From Methanofastidiosum methylothiophilum (GTDB lineage: Archaea > Methanobacteriota_B > Thermococci > Methanofastidiosales > Methanofastidiosaceae): a stretch of DNA of 64,000 nt. Both the position numbers and the translations under genes were made by a program. Shown here piece by piece: positions 56,608-64,000 of the stretch. How positions within the stretch are numbered: position 1 is the stretch's first letter; every line of letters starts with the position of its first letter. The notes beneath the pieces are model-generated. The model was not told where the DNA came from and searched no databases. It was given only the letters and a program-made list of their open reading frames with translations. The DNA lies in contig LNJE01000006.1 of NCBI GenBank assembly GCA_001587635.1, positions 32,006 to 96,005 on the forward strand. Reading direction: 5' to 3'.

Positions 56608-57353
56608 TANCAGAAAATGATAGGNTTCTTTTAGTTGACCCCAGAGGGAAAAAATACCTGATGACTGTTACCAATAAAATATTNCATACTAATTTAGGCA
56701 AGCTTGATATCTCAGAGATTATAGGCATGTCATATGGGGACAAGATTCAATCCCACATGGGAAAGAATTTTTCCATCATAAANCCTAACATAATCGATTA
56801 CATTTACATGATGAAGAAGATGCCGCAGACAATTAANCCTGACGATGCNTGNCAAGTTATTGCCAACACAGGCATCTCTTCTGGGGATACGGTAGTCGAG
56901 GCTGGGGCTGGCTCTGGGGCCATGACATTACTATTGTCGTATACNGTNTTTCCGGGGAAGGTCTATTCCTACGATATTAATGAGCGTTTCCTAAAAGTTG
57001 CCAAAGAAAATATCGATAACTATGGGAAGGGGAACGTGGANTTTAAACTAAAGGACATCTATGAGGGCATCGATGAAAAGGACATCGACCTTGTTTCCCT
57101 CGACCTGCCTGAGCCTCACAGGGTTGTTGGCCATGCATTTGAGGCGCTTAGGGCCGGAGGTTTTGTATTCTCTTTTTCTCCATGCATTGAGCAAGTTATT
57201 GACTTTAGGAGAGAGATATCAAAATATGATTACTCTGAAGTCAAAACAATAGAAACTATAATCAGGGAGTATGAGGTAAAGGAGAGGGGCACAAGACCAA
57301 AAACAAGGATGCTTGGTCACACAGGTTTTATGACGTTTGCAAGAAAGATATGA
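56604..57353 (+). CDS. trmI: tRNA (adenine-N1)-methyltransferase TrmI
   Basis: The 249-residue SAM-dependent enzyme makes m1A57/m1A58 in tRNA. The N-terminal IGMSYGDKIQSHMGKNFSII is followed by the SAM-binding block DTVVEAGAGSGAMTLLLS, VYSYDINERFLKVAKENI and the catalytic VSLDLPEP. Ends with RGTRPKTRMLGHTGFM. Overlaps the DUF131 gene by four bases at the start. Confidence 0.93.
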   Translation: MIXENDRXLLVDPRGKKYLMTVTNKIXHTNLGKLDISEIIGMSYGDKIQSHMGKNFSIIXPNIIDYIYMMKKMPQTIXPDDXXQVIANTGISSGDTVVEAGAGSGAMTLLLSYXXFPGKVYSYDINERFLKVAKENIDNYGKGNVXFKLKDIYEGIDEKDIDLVSLDLPEPHRVVGHAFEALRAGGFVFSFSPCIEQVIDFRREISKYDYSEVKTIETIIREYEVKERGTRPKTRMLGHTGFMTFARKI

Positions 57354-57354
57354 C

Positions 57355-57870
57355 CTACCACCAGACTTCTTTTTTACCGGCAAGGTACCATACGGCATTA
57401 GAAATAAGATGGACAAAAGGGGTAATTAAGATAGACATAAGAATAATTTCAAGTGGCGGAAGACCAAGAGGATACATCAATATTATTGCCCCGATCATAA
57501 AGTCAAGTTGATCCAATAAAGGTGCCGCATCCCCGCTTTCAATGTTAAATCTCCTTTTTATGAAACTGCCGGCTATATCCCCGCCAATAGCCCCCGCACC
57601 AAGCAGAAATCCCCTTAACAGGGCATAGCCAAGTGAAGGGAAGGGGTATACTATATGCTGCAAAAGACCAACTATCGTTCCTGCAAGAATGCCAACAAAA
57701 GTCCCTCTTATTGTTTTTGCTTTGCCTAAAAGCCTCTTACCATCAAAAAAGAGCCTTCCGCCATCAAGCGGCGGACCGCCGCCCCAAATAACGGGGGCCA
57801 TATTAGCAATGTAAGGGGGCAGTATAAACCAGATTATATTGAATATCAAAAGCGGCACTATTTTGATCAT
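57355..57870 (-). CDS. carS: CDP-archaeol synthase (CarS)
   Basis: The 171-residue integral membrane enzyme makes CDP-archaeol from CTP and digeranylgeranylglyceryl phosphate. The conserved blocks are WGGGPPLDGGRLFFDGKRLLGKAKTIRG near residue 30 and GDIAGSFIKRRFNIESGDAAP with the LLDQLDF segment. The ATG at 57870 fits the family start and is downstream of a longer in-frame extension that would overlap the mtnA promoter region. It is divergent from mtnA. Confidence 0.9.
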   Translation of the reverse strand: MIKIVPLLIFNIIWFILPPYIANMAPVIWGGGPPLDGGRLFFDGKRLLGKAKTIRGTFVGILAGTIVGLLQHIVYPFPSLGYALLRGFLLGAGAIGGDIAGSFIKRRFNIESGDAAPLLDQLDFMIGAIILMYPLGLPPLEIILMSILITPFVHLISNAVWYLAGKKEVWW

Positions 57871-57936
57871 GTTGGGTCTCGGTAGTTTTTTATAGCCAAT
57901 GAGAGTGGAGTATTTAAACCTTTTTAAGGTGTCATC

Positions 57937-58968
57937 ATGATTAAAACTATATTTTTTGAAGATAACAAGGTCAAATATATCGATCAAACCCTCTTGCCAG
58001 GTAAGTACAAAGTTGTATCCTGCACAGATGTTAAGAAACTAGAAGTTGCGATAAAGACCCTTGCAATCAGAGGTGCACCTGCTATAGGTATCGGCGGGGC
58101 ATATGGGATTGTCTTAGCCGCATTAAGCTACAAGGGGAGCAATAAGGATGAATTCTTCAAGGCAATAGAGGAAGGGGAGAAAATAAAAAATGCTAGACCC
58201 ACAGCGGTAAATCTCACGTGGGCAGTTAGGCGCATGATGAATCATTTTAATTCCATAAAAGATAAATCAATTCCTGAAATTAAAAAAGAGCTAATTTTAG
58301 AGGCGGAAAGGATAAGAGAGGAAGATGCAGAAATTAATAGGAAAATGGGGCAATACGGACACCCCTTAATTTCTACTGGAGATGGGGTGCTTACGCACTG
58401 CAATGCAGGCGCACTTGCGACTTCTGAGTATGGGACAGCGCTTGGTGTAATTAGGGCTGCAGTTGAAGCTGGGAAGAAAGTTAGGGTCTACTCTGATGAG
58501 ACAAGGCCGCTTCTCCAAGGCGCTAGACTCACAACATGGGAGNTAAAAGAAGATGGCATACCTGTGACATTNATATGTGACGGCATGGCAGGCATTTCAA
58601 TGAGAAGGGGATTGATCCAAAAGGTAGTAGTTGGNGCAGATAGAATAGCGCTAAACGGGGATACTGCAAATAAGATTGGGACATATCAGGTGGCTGTNTT
58701 NGCNAAAGAGAATAACATACCTTTCTANGTNGCAGCACCCATTTCAACATTTGATCCAAANGCAAAAACNGGNGANGANATNCCNATNGAGGANAGGGAC
58801 AAAGATGAGGTCACCCANATTGGCGGAAAAAGAATCGCAACTGAAGGGATAGATGTTTTTAATCCTGCATTTGACGTGACACCTGCCAAATACATCTCTA
58901 GGATAATAACTGAAAAAGGGGTATTAAGGGCACCTTATGAGAAGAGCATCAAGAAGTTGCTTGATTAA
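57937..58968 (+). CDS. mtnA: MtnA-like methylthioribose-1-phosphate isomerase
   Basis: The 343-residue protein belongs to the eIF2B-like aldose-ketose isomerase family: RGAPAIGIGGAYGI, the catalytic Cys in LTHCNAGALAT and the late GADRIALNGDTANKIGTY. It converts methylthioribose-1-phosphate to the ribulose form; archaeal members may use related 5-deoxypentose phosphates. A dense patch of Ns at 58680-58800 hides some residues but leaves the frame open. The four-base overlap at the 3' end is with the convergent HEPN gene. Confidence 0.9.
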   Translation: MIKTIFFEDNKVKYIDQTLLPGKYKVVSCTDVKKLEVAIKTLAIRGAPAIGIGGAYGIVLAALSYKGSNKDEFFKAIEEGEKIKNARPTAVNLTWAVRRMMNHFNSIKDKSIPEIKKELILEAERIREEDAEINRKMGQYGHPLISTGDGVLTHCNAGALATSEYGTALGVIRAAVEAGKKVRVYSDETRPLLQGARLTTWEXKEDGIPVTXICDGMAGISMRRGLIQKVVVXADRIALNGDTANKIGTYQVAXXXKENNIPFXXAAPISTFDPXAKXXXXXXXEXRDKDEVTXIGGKRIATEGIDVFNPAFDVTPAKYISRIITEKGVLRAPYEKSIKKLLD

Positions 58969-59384
58969 TAACGGTCAAGGATTGTTTTTATTTTTTCTAT
59001 AATTTTATTAAAATCACCTAGATTTTCGTGTATCAATTCAAAGGANAATTTNTCATCNATTTTNCCNTATCTATGGNCTATAATATTTCTNAATCCTTTA
59101 AGCTCTTTGANTNTATTTCCCATAGATTGTGACAATATCTCTTTTTTGACTAGNTTNTTNATAATGTCGTCTTCTTCTCCNGGNGAGGTAAATTTTAAGT
59201 CAGAATTAATTATTGCNCAAATATCAAGAATATTTTCAATCATATATTGNATTCTTTTATAGATGCCATCCTTCAATAATCCTAAATTTTCAAATTCTTC
59301 AAAATCTNCTGGNATATTTTCTTCTATCAATGAAAGACTTTCTTCAATTTCANTNATTTTGGATAGNATAATCTCTTTTCTCAT
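58965..59384 (-). CDS. HEPN-domain toxin, HepT-like (DUF86)
   Basis: The 139-residue protein has the HEPN nuclease motif RNIIxHR (R-x4-H) and a DUF86-type helical frame (LLKDGIYKRxQYMIENILDIxAII). In HepT-MntA modules it is an RNase inactivated by AMPylation of a Tyr near the motif. Many Ns make residue-level statements uncertain. Its start overlaps the nucleotidyltransferase gene stop by four bases. Confidence 0.8.
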   Translation of the reverse strand: MRKEIXLSKXXEIEESLSLIEENXPXDFEEFENLGLLKDGIYKRXQYMIENILDIXAIINSDLKFTXXGEEDDIXXXLVKKEILSQSMGNXXKELKGXRNIIXHRXXKXDXKXSFELIHENLGDFNKIIEKIKTILDRY

Positions 59385-59767
59385 GTTATNATTTCTANCC
59401 CTATATAGTCATAATAATATCTCTTAAAATAATCAAACTCTTTTATAGTATTAATTGCAGTTTCATGAACAAAATTAAAATCATCTGCATAGACCAATAT
59501 TCCTTTCAACACCTCTTTTCTTATGTAAAGAGGGAGTTGCTGGAAGATTTTAACGTCGTATTTATCATTGCCCAGTTTGGATAAAACTTTTAGCCTAAAT
59601 CCGAATGCTTTATTTTCTGGGCCTTCATAGTATATACATAGGTCTATGTCTGAATCATTCTTCGCATTGCCTGTTGCAGTTGACCCATAAAGAAAAATAA
59701 ATCTAACGTTCTGAAACCCCTCTATCTTTTTAATTATTTCTAACTCTTTATCAAGCTTGTAACTCAT
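59381..59767 (-). CDS. MNT-type nucleotidyltransferase antitoxin (MntA-like)
   Basis: The 128-residue minimal nucleotidyltransferase has the GSx10DxD motif complete (Gly28, Ser29, Asp40, Asp42; GSTATGNAKNDSDIDL). Members add AMP to the partner HEPN toxin and so silence it. First gene of a two-gene module with HepT, with the genes overlapping by four bases. Confidence 0.85.
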   Translation of the reverse strand: MSYKLDKELEIIKKIEGFQNVRFIFLYGSTATGNAKNDSDIDLCIYYEGPENKAFGFRLKVLSKLGNDKYDVKIFQQLPLYIRKEVLKGILVYADDFNFVHETAINTIKEFDYFKRYYYDYIGXEXIT

Positions 59768-60121
59768 ACCGATACATTAAATATTTTTATTATTTAAATC
59801 ATTTTTTGATTGAATTTGTTGCTTTAGTCTTTCAAACAAAGCTTTTAATTTTATAGTAAAATTAAATTAACCACAAACGATTTTCTTTACCTATATTATC
59901 CTATTAGTTAACTTATTTACTTGAATATAATCTTTATTGGATTATACATTAGCAAGTGTTAGCAGTAAAAACTCCAAAGATTTCTTAAGAAGTATTTGCA
60001 TTGATAAGCAATATATACGAAAGCTTTAAATACTATTAATGATTAATGATAATGATATTAGATAACTCTCTACATACATAAATGGCGAAAACTGATAATT
60101 GTTATTCATAGGGGTTAATTG
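59768..60121. other. AT-rich spacer before the surface-protein locus
   Basis: No gene seen in 354 bases. TATA-like CTTTAAATACT near 60023 and an alternating AATGATTAATGATAATGAT run near 60040 lie about 80-100 bases before the small RHH gene. Both may be part of its promoter region. Confidence 0.4.
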
Positions 60122-60253
60122 ATGAAAAGCATAACGATTAAGGGAATCCCAGACGATCTCTACTTCAAGCTCATCGAATGGAAGGGCAAGATGAAGGCGG
60201 AAAACTGGGAGGATTTTTTAGAAAAAATGGTGAAGATGCTGGAGGAGAGCTAA
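60122..60253 (+). CDS. Small ribbon-helix-helix-like protein, 43 residues
   Basis: The frame ATG 60122 to TAA 60251-60253 reads MKSITIKGIPDDLYFKLIEW and ends with a helix (ENWEDFLEKMVKMLEE). The pattern beta-strand, PDDLY turn, two helices is that of RHH DNA-binding antitoxin-like proteins. It may regulate the large surface-protein gene downstream or be the relic of a toxin-antitoxin pair; no toxin is seen. Confidence 0.65.
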   Translation: MKSITIKGIPDDLYFKLIEWKGKMKAENWEDFLEKMVKMLEES

Positions 60254-60338
60254 GTTTGAGTGTTTCATTTTCTGAAATTAAGGGAAAATTGTTTCATGGT
60301 AATGTTTTTATATTGTTTCATCATAGGGAGGTATTAGC

Positions 60339-60479
60339 TTGAGATATTATGAACCAAAAATTGGTTTGAATTATGATACAATAGAGAGAGTTGATTATAT
60401 GGATAATACTGTCAAGAATCGATATTTCACAATAAAAAAACTGATCATTTCAAAAAAGGAGGTAGATTTCTTTGAATAA
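60339..60479 (+). CDS. Short ORF just upstream of the secreted giant, 46 residues
   Basis: TTG 60339 (after GGGAGG) to TAA 60477-60479. The sequence, starting RYYEPKIGLNYDTIERVDYM, has no recognised family. The TTG start of the large gene lies inside its last codons, so translation may be coupled. It could also be a leader peptide. Low confidence that the peptide itself is functional. Confidence 0.4.
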   Translation: MRYYEPKIGLNYDTIERVDYMDNTVKNRYFTIKKLIISKKEVDFFE

Positions 60480-63400
60480 GAAGATTTTGAGTTTTATATT
60501 TGGATCATTGTTAGTTTTTAGTTTATTTGGTGCAATTGAGTTTAGGGAGGTTAGTTCTGCTAGCATGGCTGTCAACGTTACAACTAGCGCTAATAACTAT
60601 ACACAGCCATATTTAAATAGTGGAAATATGCCAACTACAGTTAGATTTACTTTTATTGTAACGGGCACAGTTTCCCCTGATTGGACAGCCGTTTCTATTC
60701 AGGCGCCTGCAGGGTATATACTAGCCGCAAAAGGATTGCAACCGGCATCATCACCTTTTACAATTGATTATGGAGTGCTAAGCACTGCAGATGGTGTTTC
60801 AGCAGGTGCAACAATGAGATATACTTGTAACATCAATACTGCAGGTACATATACTATTAATTTAGTCTTAGTTGGGGCTCCAGGCCCAGGAACGCACGCG
60901 TGGATCGTAACCCCGACTGGCGGGGGATTAGCAGTGGCTAATCCTTCAACAATAGTTGACAATACAGCACCTACTTTTACTGTCACATATTCAAAAACAC
61001 CAAATGTTCCGGGGGTCCCTGCAACTGATCCCGGCACTTTTGGACCAGGGGACATTACAATTACAATTGTGACAACAGATCCCATTATTGCCACCCCTAC
61101 AATTACAGTGCAACAACAAAATAAAGCTGTACAAACACTTACCTATACTACTTCTCCCAATAATCCTCCTGCCCCAGGATATTTCAAAACACAATCAGGA
61201 AGTTTTCCAGATACTACACTTATAGCTAGATATACAATTGCAAGTACAAATGGAGCAAACGATGGACTTGCTACTGTTACTATAAGTGCTACCGATAGAG
61301 CCGGGAATATTGGGACTACTATAAATCCAGGAACTTTAGGGTTAGGCGGTAATCAATTCATTGTAGATTCACAATGTAATAAACCAACTCTAGATTCACC
61401 ATTAAACGGAGCTTCTATGTCATCAACAACAGTAACATTCACATGGGACAAAATAACAGAAGCTGCCAATAATCCAGTGACTTACACATTGCAATACTCT
61501 ACTTCATCTACATTTGCTTCAAATGTTTATACAGTATCTGGGCCCTACAATGATGCTACAAATACATTCTTAGGGAGCGGAAGTGGATGGACTAATACAG
61601 CTACAACTAGATCTTATACTGCAACTGGACTTACAATGGGAACTTGGTATTGGAGGGTAGCTGCAACTGATAGTCTTGGTAATAATAGTGGATATACAAC
61701 AACTCCCCGAAGTTTTACAATTAGTTCAGATGACACAATACCTCCAGAATTTAGAGTTAGATATGTCAAGACCCCAAAAATTGATTACAATACAACACCT
61801 GACGTTATTGGAGCTGGGCCACTACAAATTAAAATTTATGCATCTGAAACTTTAAAAACAAAGCCGACCGTCCAAATAAGACTACATAATCAAACTTCCT
61901 GGACATCACTTTCCGTCACAGAATCTGCACCGGCATCTATATTTACAGCGACATTTAATATACCATCTTCTAATGTAAATAATGGATTAGCACAAATTAC
62001 CATATCTGGAACTGATATGGCAGATAATGTTGGAACAACTATTAAAGATGCTAACTGGTCACCATCGAGAAAAAATCCACCCCACTTACCTTCTGAAGAT
62101 GATTCTGATGGGGCATTCTTTTATGTAGATACTGCAGCCGACGCACCAAGCTTATACGGTCCACAAAATGGTCACGTTATACCATTCAATCAAAATGAAG
62201 CTAACTTTACGTTTTATAAAATATCTGATTTATCTGCGGAAAGGCCCGTCGATCCAGGGCAAAACAATTGTCTTACCTATCACATACAATACTCAACTAC
62301 ACCTAACTTTACGTCTAATGTAATTACCGAATCAGTTGATATATACGAAATAGCTGCTTCAGGAAACGATGCCAACTTTTGTACACCAAACCCACAAGCC
62401 GGTAAAAAAGCATATAACAAATGGTATATTGATTGGCAAGACAAACCAACAGGACCCGGATTTTTCAATCTTAGAATGCATACTTCACAATCTCTGTCAA
62501 ATGGAACATGGTACTGGAGAGCTTGGGCAACTGATAAACTTGGAAATCAAAGCCCATATTCAGAAACAAGAACCTTCTCAGTTTCAACAGTTACCCCAAA
62601 TTTATTTGCACCAGCTGATCTATCTCTATTAACAATAAATAATCCAAGATTGCAATGGAAGGACGTATGCTCTTCAGTTTGGTATAATATAAGGCTTTCA
62701 AGGGATAATACTGACTTTTTGGATTACACTTTGTATCCTGATAAGATTGCAGTAAATCAATTCTTGAAATCTGATGATGCAGTCAGTGGAAATTATGCCA
62801 TGGAAGGCTCAACAAAAGTTTGGATTATTGACTATAACATTTCTACTTCAACTCCACCCAATCCTGCAATAGGACATCTTGAAGATGGGGTATGGTATTG
62901 GAAAGTTGCATCTAATCTGGACTCGACTTCATATTCTCCTGTATGGAGATTTACTATAGATTCTACCGGACCACCCGGGCCAAATTTACTTACACCAACA
63001 AATGGACAAGTAAGCCAAAACAAGAGGCCGGAGTTTACCTGGGCCACAGTGAATGATGTTAATAATCTATCTAATCCTGTAAGATACTATATACAAATAT
63101 CTGGAAATGCTAGTTTCTCTAACGCAGTTACAAACACATGGCCAAGTACTTCTTCATTTGATAGTTGGAAAGCAGCGGTATATCAAAAAGGGCCACTTAC
63201 AGTAACTAACTTTGTACCGCCATATGATTTTCCAGAAACTCTTTTGACAAATCCAAGTCATGTTTACTATTGGAGAGTTTATGCCGTTGACTCTGCAGGT
63301 AATATCGGAACTAATTCTGTTACTAGAAATTTCCGAATTAGCACTTCACCACCACTATTATGGGGGGATTTCCCGGCAGGGTCTACAGGTACCTCAAGCC

Positions 63401-64000
63401 AGGCAGGAGTGCCCACATGTGAAATGCCATGGCCAACTGCTTGTATAACAGGGGAAGGTAATACCTCTAGGGATCAGCTAGCATTGGCACTAAGATCGCC
63501 TTCGAACGGATTTACTCTTAACTCAAGTAATCCGCAACTTGAATGGAGACACTCTAGATGTGACTGTGTAGTAAAAGAGATATCAAGCTACATAATTCAA
63601 TATTCAACAGACATCACCTTCCCGCCAGATAAAACAACTGATGTTTCAGGAATATTCCAAGTTTTGGGAATTAATGTTGACAATAATCTTTACGTCAACA
63701 TGGGTTACACTATCCAAACACCACTCTACAACGGAACATACTTCTGGAGAATATGTGCTGTTGACACAGCCGGAAACAGGACACAGTTCACTGCCCCATG
63801 GAGCTTTACAGTAAATGTTCCGCATAATGAGCAACCACCTCAATGTTCAGCAACTCAGCCATGCCCAAGCGGATACACATGCCAATCTGGAGTATGTGTA
63901 CCAGTTGTGATGGCACCAGGTGATCTAACAATCACAGTACAGAGCACAGCAGGCACTGCAATCTCCGGTGCAACAGTCACAGTCGATGGCACAGCTAAGA
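60472..64000 (+). CDS. Very large secreted repeat protein, 3' end beyond window
   Basis: One frame is open from TTG 60472 (AGGAGG eight bases upstream) to the window edge, at least 1176 residues. The N-terminus (MNKKILSFIFGSLLVFSLFG) is a signal peptide. The body holds Ig/FN3-like repeats of about 110-290 residues whose last strands read G-T-W-Y-W-R-V-x-A-x-D-x-x-G-N, near residues 391, 679, 806, 931 and 1088. Near residue 1124 is a Cys-rich segment CSATQPCPSGYTCQSGVCV, then the start of a carboxypeptidase-regulatory-like or PEGA domain (LTITVQSTAGTAISGATVTV). Probably a cell-surface adhesin or S-layer-associated protein. Thr, Ser and Asn are abundant, fitting glycosylation. Confidence 0.85.
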   Translation, partial: MNKKILSFIFGSLLVFSLFGAIEFREVSSASMAVNVTTSANNYTQPYLNSGNMPTTVRFTFIVTGTVSPDWTAVSIQAPAGYILAAKGLQPASSPFTIDYGVLSTADGVSAGATMRYTCNINTAGTYTINLVLVGAPGPGTHAWIVTPTGGGLAVANPSTIVDNTAPTFTVTYSKTPNVPGVPATDPGTFGPGDITITIVTTDPIIATPTITVQQQNKAVQTLTYTTSPNNPPAPGYFKTQSGSFPDTTLIARYTIASTNGANDGLATVTISATDRAGNIGTTINPGTLGLGGNQFIVDSQCNKPTLDSPLNGASMSSTTVTFTWDKITEAANNPVTYTLQYSTSSTFASNVYTVSGPYNDATNTFLGSGSGWTNTATTRSYTATGLTMGTWYWRVAATDSLGNNSGYTTTPRSFTISSDDTIPPEFRVRYVKTPKIDYNTTPDVIGAGPLQIKIYASETLKTKPTVQIRLHNQTSWTSLSVTESAPASIFTATFNIPSSNVNNGLAQITISGTDMADNVGTTIKDANWSPSRKNPPHLPSEDDSDGAFFYVDTAADAPSLYGPQNGHVIPFNQNEANFTFYKISDLSAERPVDPGQNNCLTYHIQYSTTPNFTSNVITESVDIYEIAASGNDANFCTPNPQAGKKAYNKWYIDWQDKPTGPGFFNLRMHTSQSLSNGTWYWRAWATDKLGNQSPYSETRTFSVSTVTPNLFAPADLSLLTINNPRLQWKDVCSSVWYNIRLSRDNTDFLDYTLYPDKIAVNQFLKSDDAVSGNYAMEGSTKVWIIDYNISTSTPPNPAIGHLEDGVWYWKVASNLDSTSYSPVWRFTIDSTGPPGPNLLTPTNGQVSQNKRPEFTWATVNDVNNLSNPVRYYIQISGNASFSNAVTNTWPSTSSFDSWKAAVYQKGPLTVTNFVPPYDFPETLLTNPSHVYYWRVYAVDSAGNIGTNSVTRNFRISTSPPLLWGDFPAGSTGTSSQAGVPTCEMPWPTACITGEGNTSRDQLALALRSPSNGFTLNSSNPQLEWRHSRCDCVVKEISSYIIQYSTDITFPPDKTTDVSGIFQVLGINVDNNLYVNMGYTIQTPLYNGTYFWRICAVDTAGNRTQFTAPWSFTVNVPHNEQPPQCSATQPCPSGYTCQSGVCVPVVMAPGDLTITVQSTAGTAISGATVTVDGTAK

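Noticed and set aside
60768..61194. Minus-strand frames inside the giant secreted gene
   Set aside because: Low-complexity shadows of a Thr/Pro/Gly-rich coding region.

Overview
The window comes from an AT-rich archaeon. The evidence is a 16S/23S rRNA operon with archaeal ends, a spacer tRNA-Ala and bulge-helix-bulge processing stems, together with both subunits of DNA polymerase D, the primase large subunit, Alba, an XPD-type helicase, deoxyhypusine synthase, TiaS, CDP-archaeol synthase and archaetidylserine decarboxylase. PolD, SMC-ScpA and NikR point to a euryarchaeon. A corrinoid/UroD-family methyltransferase cluster with its ATP-dependent activator suggests methyl-group metabolism, possibly methyl-reducing methanogenesis of the Methanofastidiosa (WSA2) kind. 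The lineage is an inference and was not tested. Scattered single N bases sit mostly in third codon positions, so the sequence looks like a consensus of a strain mixture.

Layout. 1-5.6 kb: purine synthesis (purC, bifunctional purH, purP), then NIF3, a hypothetical gene and CutA. 5.8-11.1 kb: UvrB, ferredoxin-Alba, an arginase-fold enzyme and two CBS proteins. 11.1-16.1 kb: rRNA operon (16S, tRNA-Ala, 23S; no 5S seen). 16.2-23.7 kb: a roadblock protein and a replication/repair block on the minus strand (XPD helicase, zinc ribbon, DP1, DP2). 24.1-31.3 kb: tRNA-Arg, a secreted beta-propeller protein, the corrinoid methyltransferase cluster and a Toprim protein. 31.6-32.3 kb: a HicBA module with a frameshifted toxin gene, and tRNA-Gly. 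32.4-38.0 kb: CoA and NAD synthesis (PPAT, NadM), NikR with a divergent Lrp/AsnC regulator, deoxyhypusine synthase, IorB and a lipid decarboxylase. 38.1-42.3 kb: SMC and ScpA. 43-49 kb: an archaeal HTH regulator, the TiaS-PncB-DUF6884 operon, PriL and a second roadblock protein. 49-54 kb: an ion transporter, UspA, a class II aldolase and a REC-DUF835 protein. 54-59.8 kb: SecDF, TrmI, CarS, MtnA and an MNT/HEPN toxin-antitoxin pair. 60.1-64 kb: two small genes and a very large secreted repeat protein that runs off the window.

Two observations stand out. First, three genes (the corrinoid activator, SMC and ScpA) have their family N-terminus only if translation begins at AUU, AUA and CUG respectively, and each of these codons lies 7-8 bases after a strong Shine-Dalgarno sequence. 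Second, the methyltransferase cluster holds two different UroD-fold enzymes, each with an HxC...C zinc-thiolate site, next to one corrinoid protein and a RACo-type activator. This would fit a pathway that strips methyl groups from a thiol-type substrate and passes them to a thiol acceptor such as coenzyme M.
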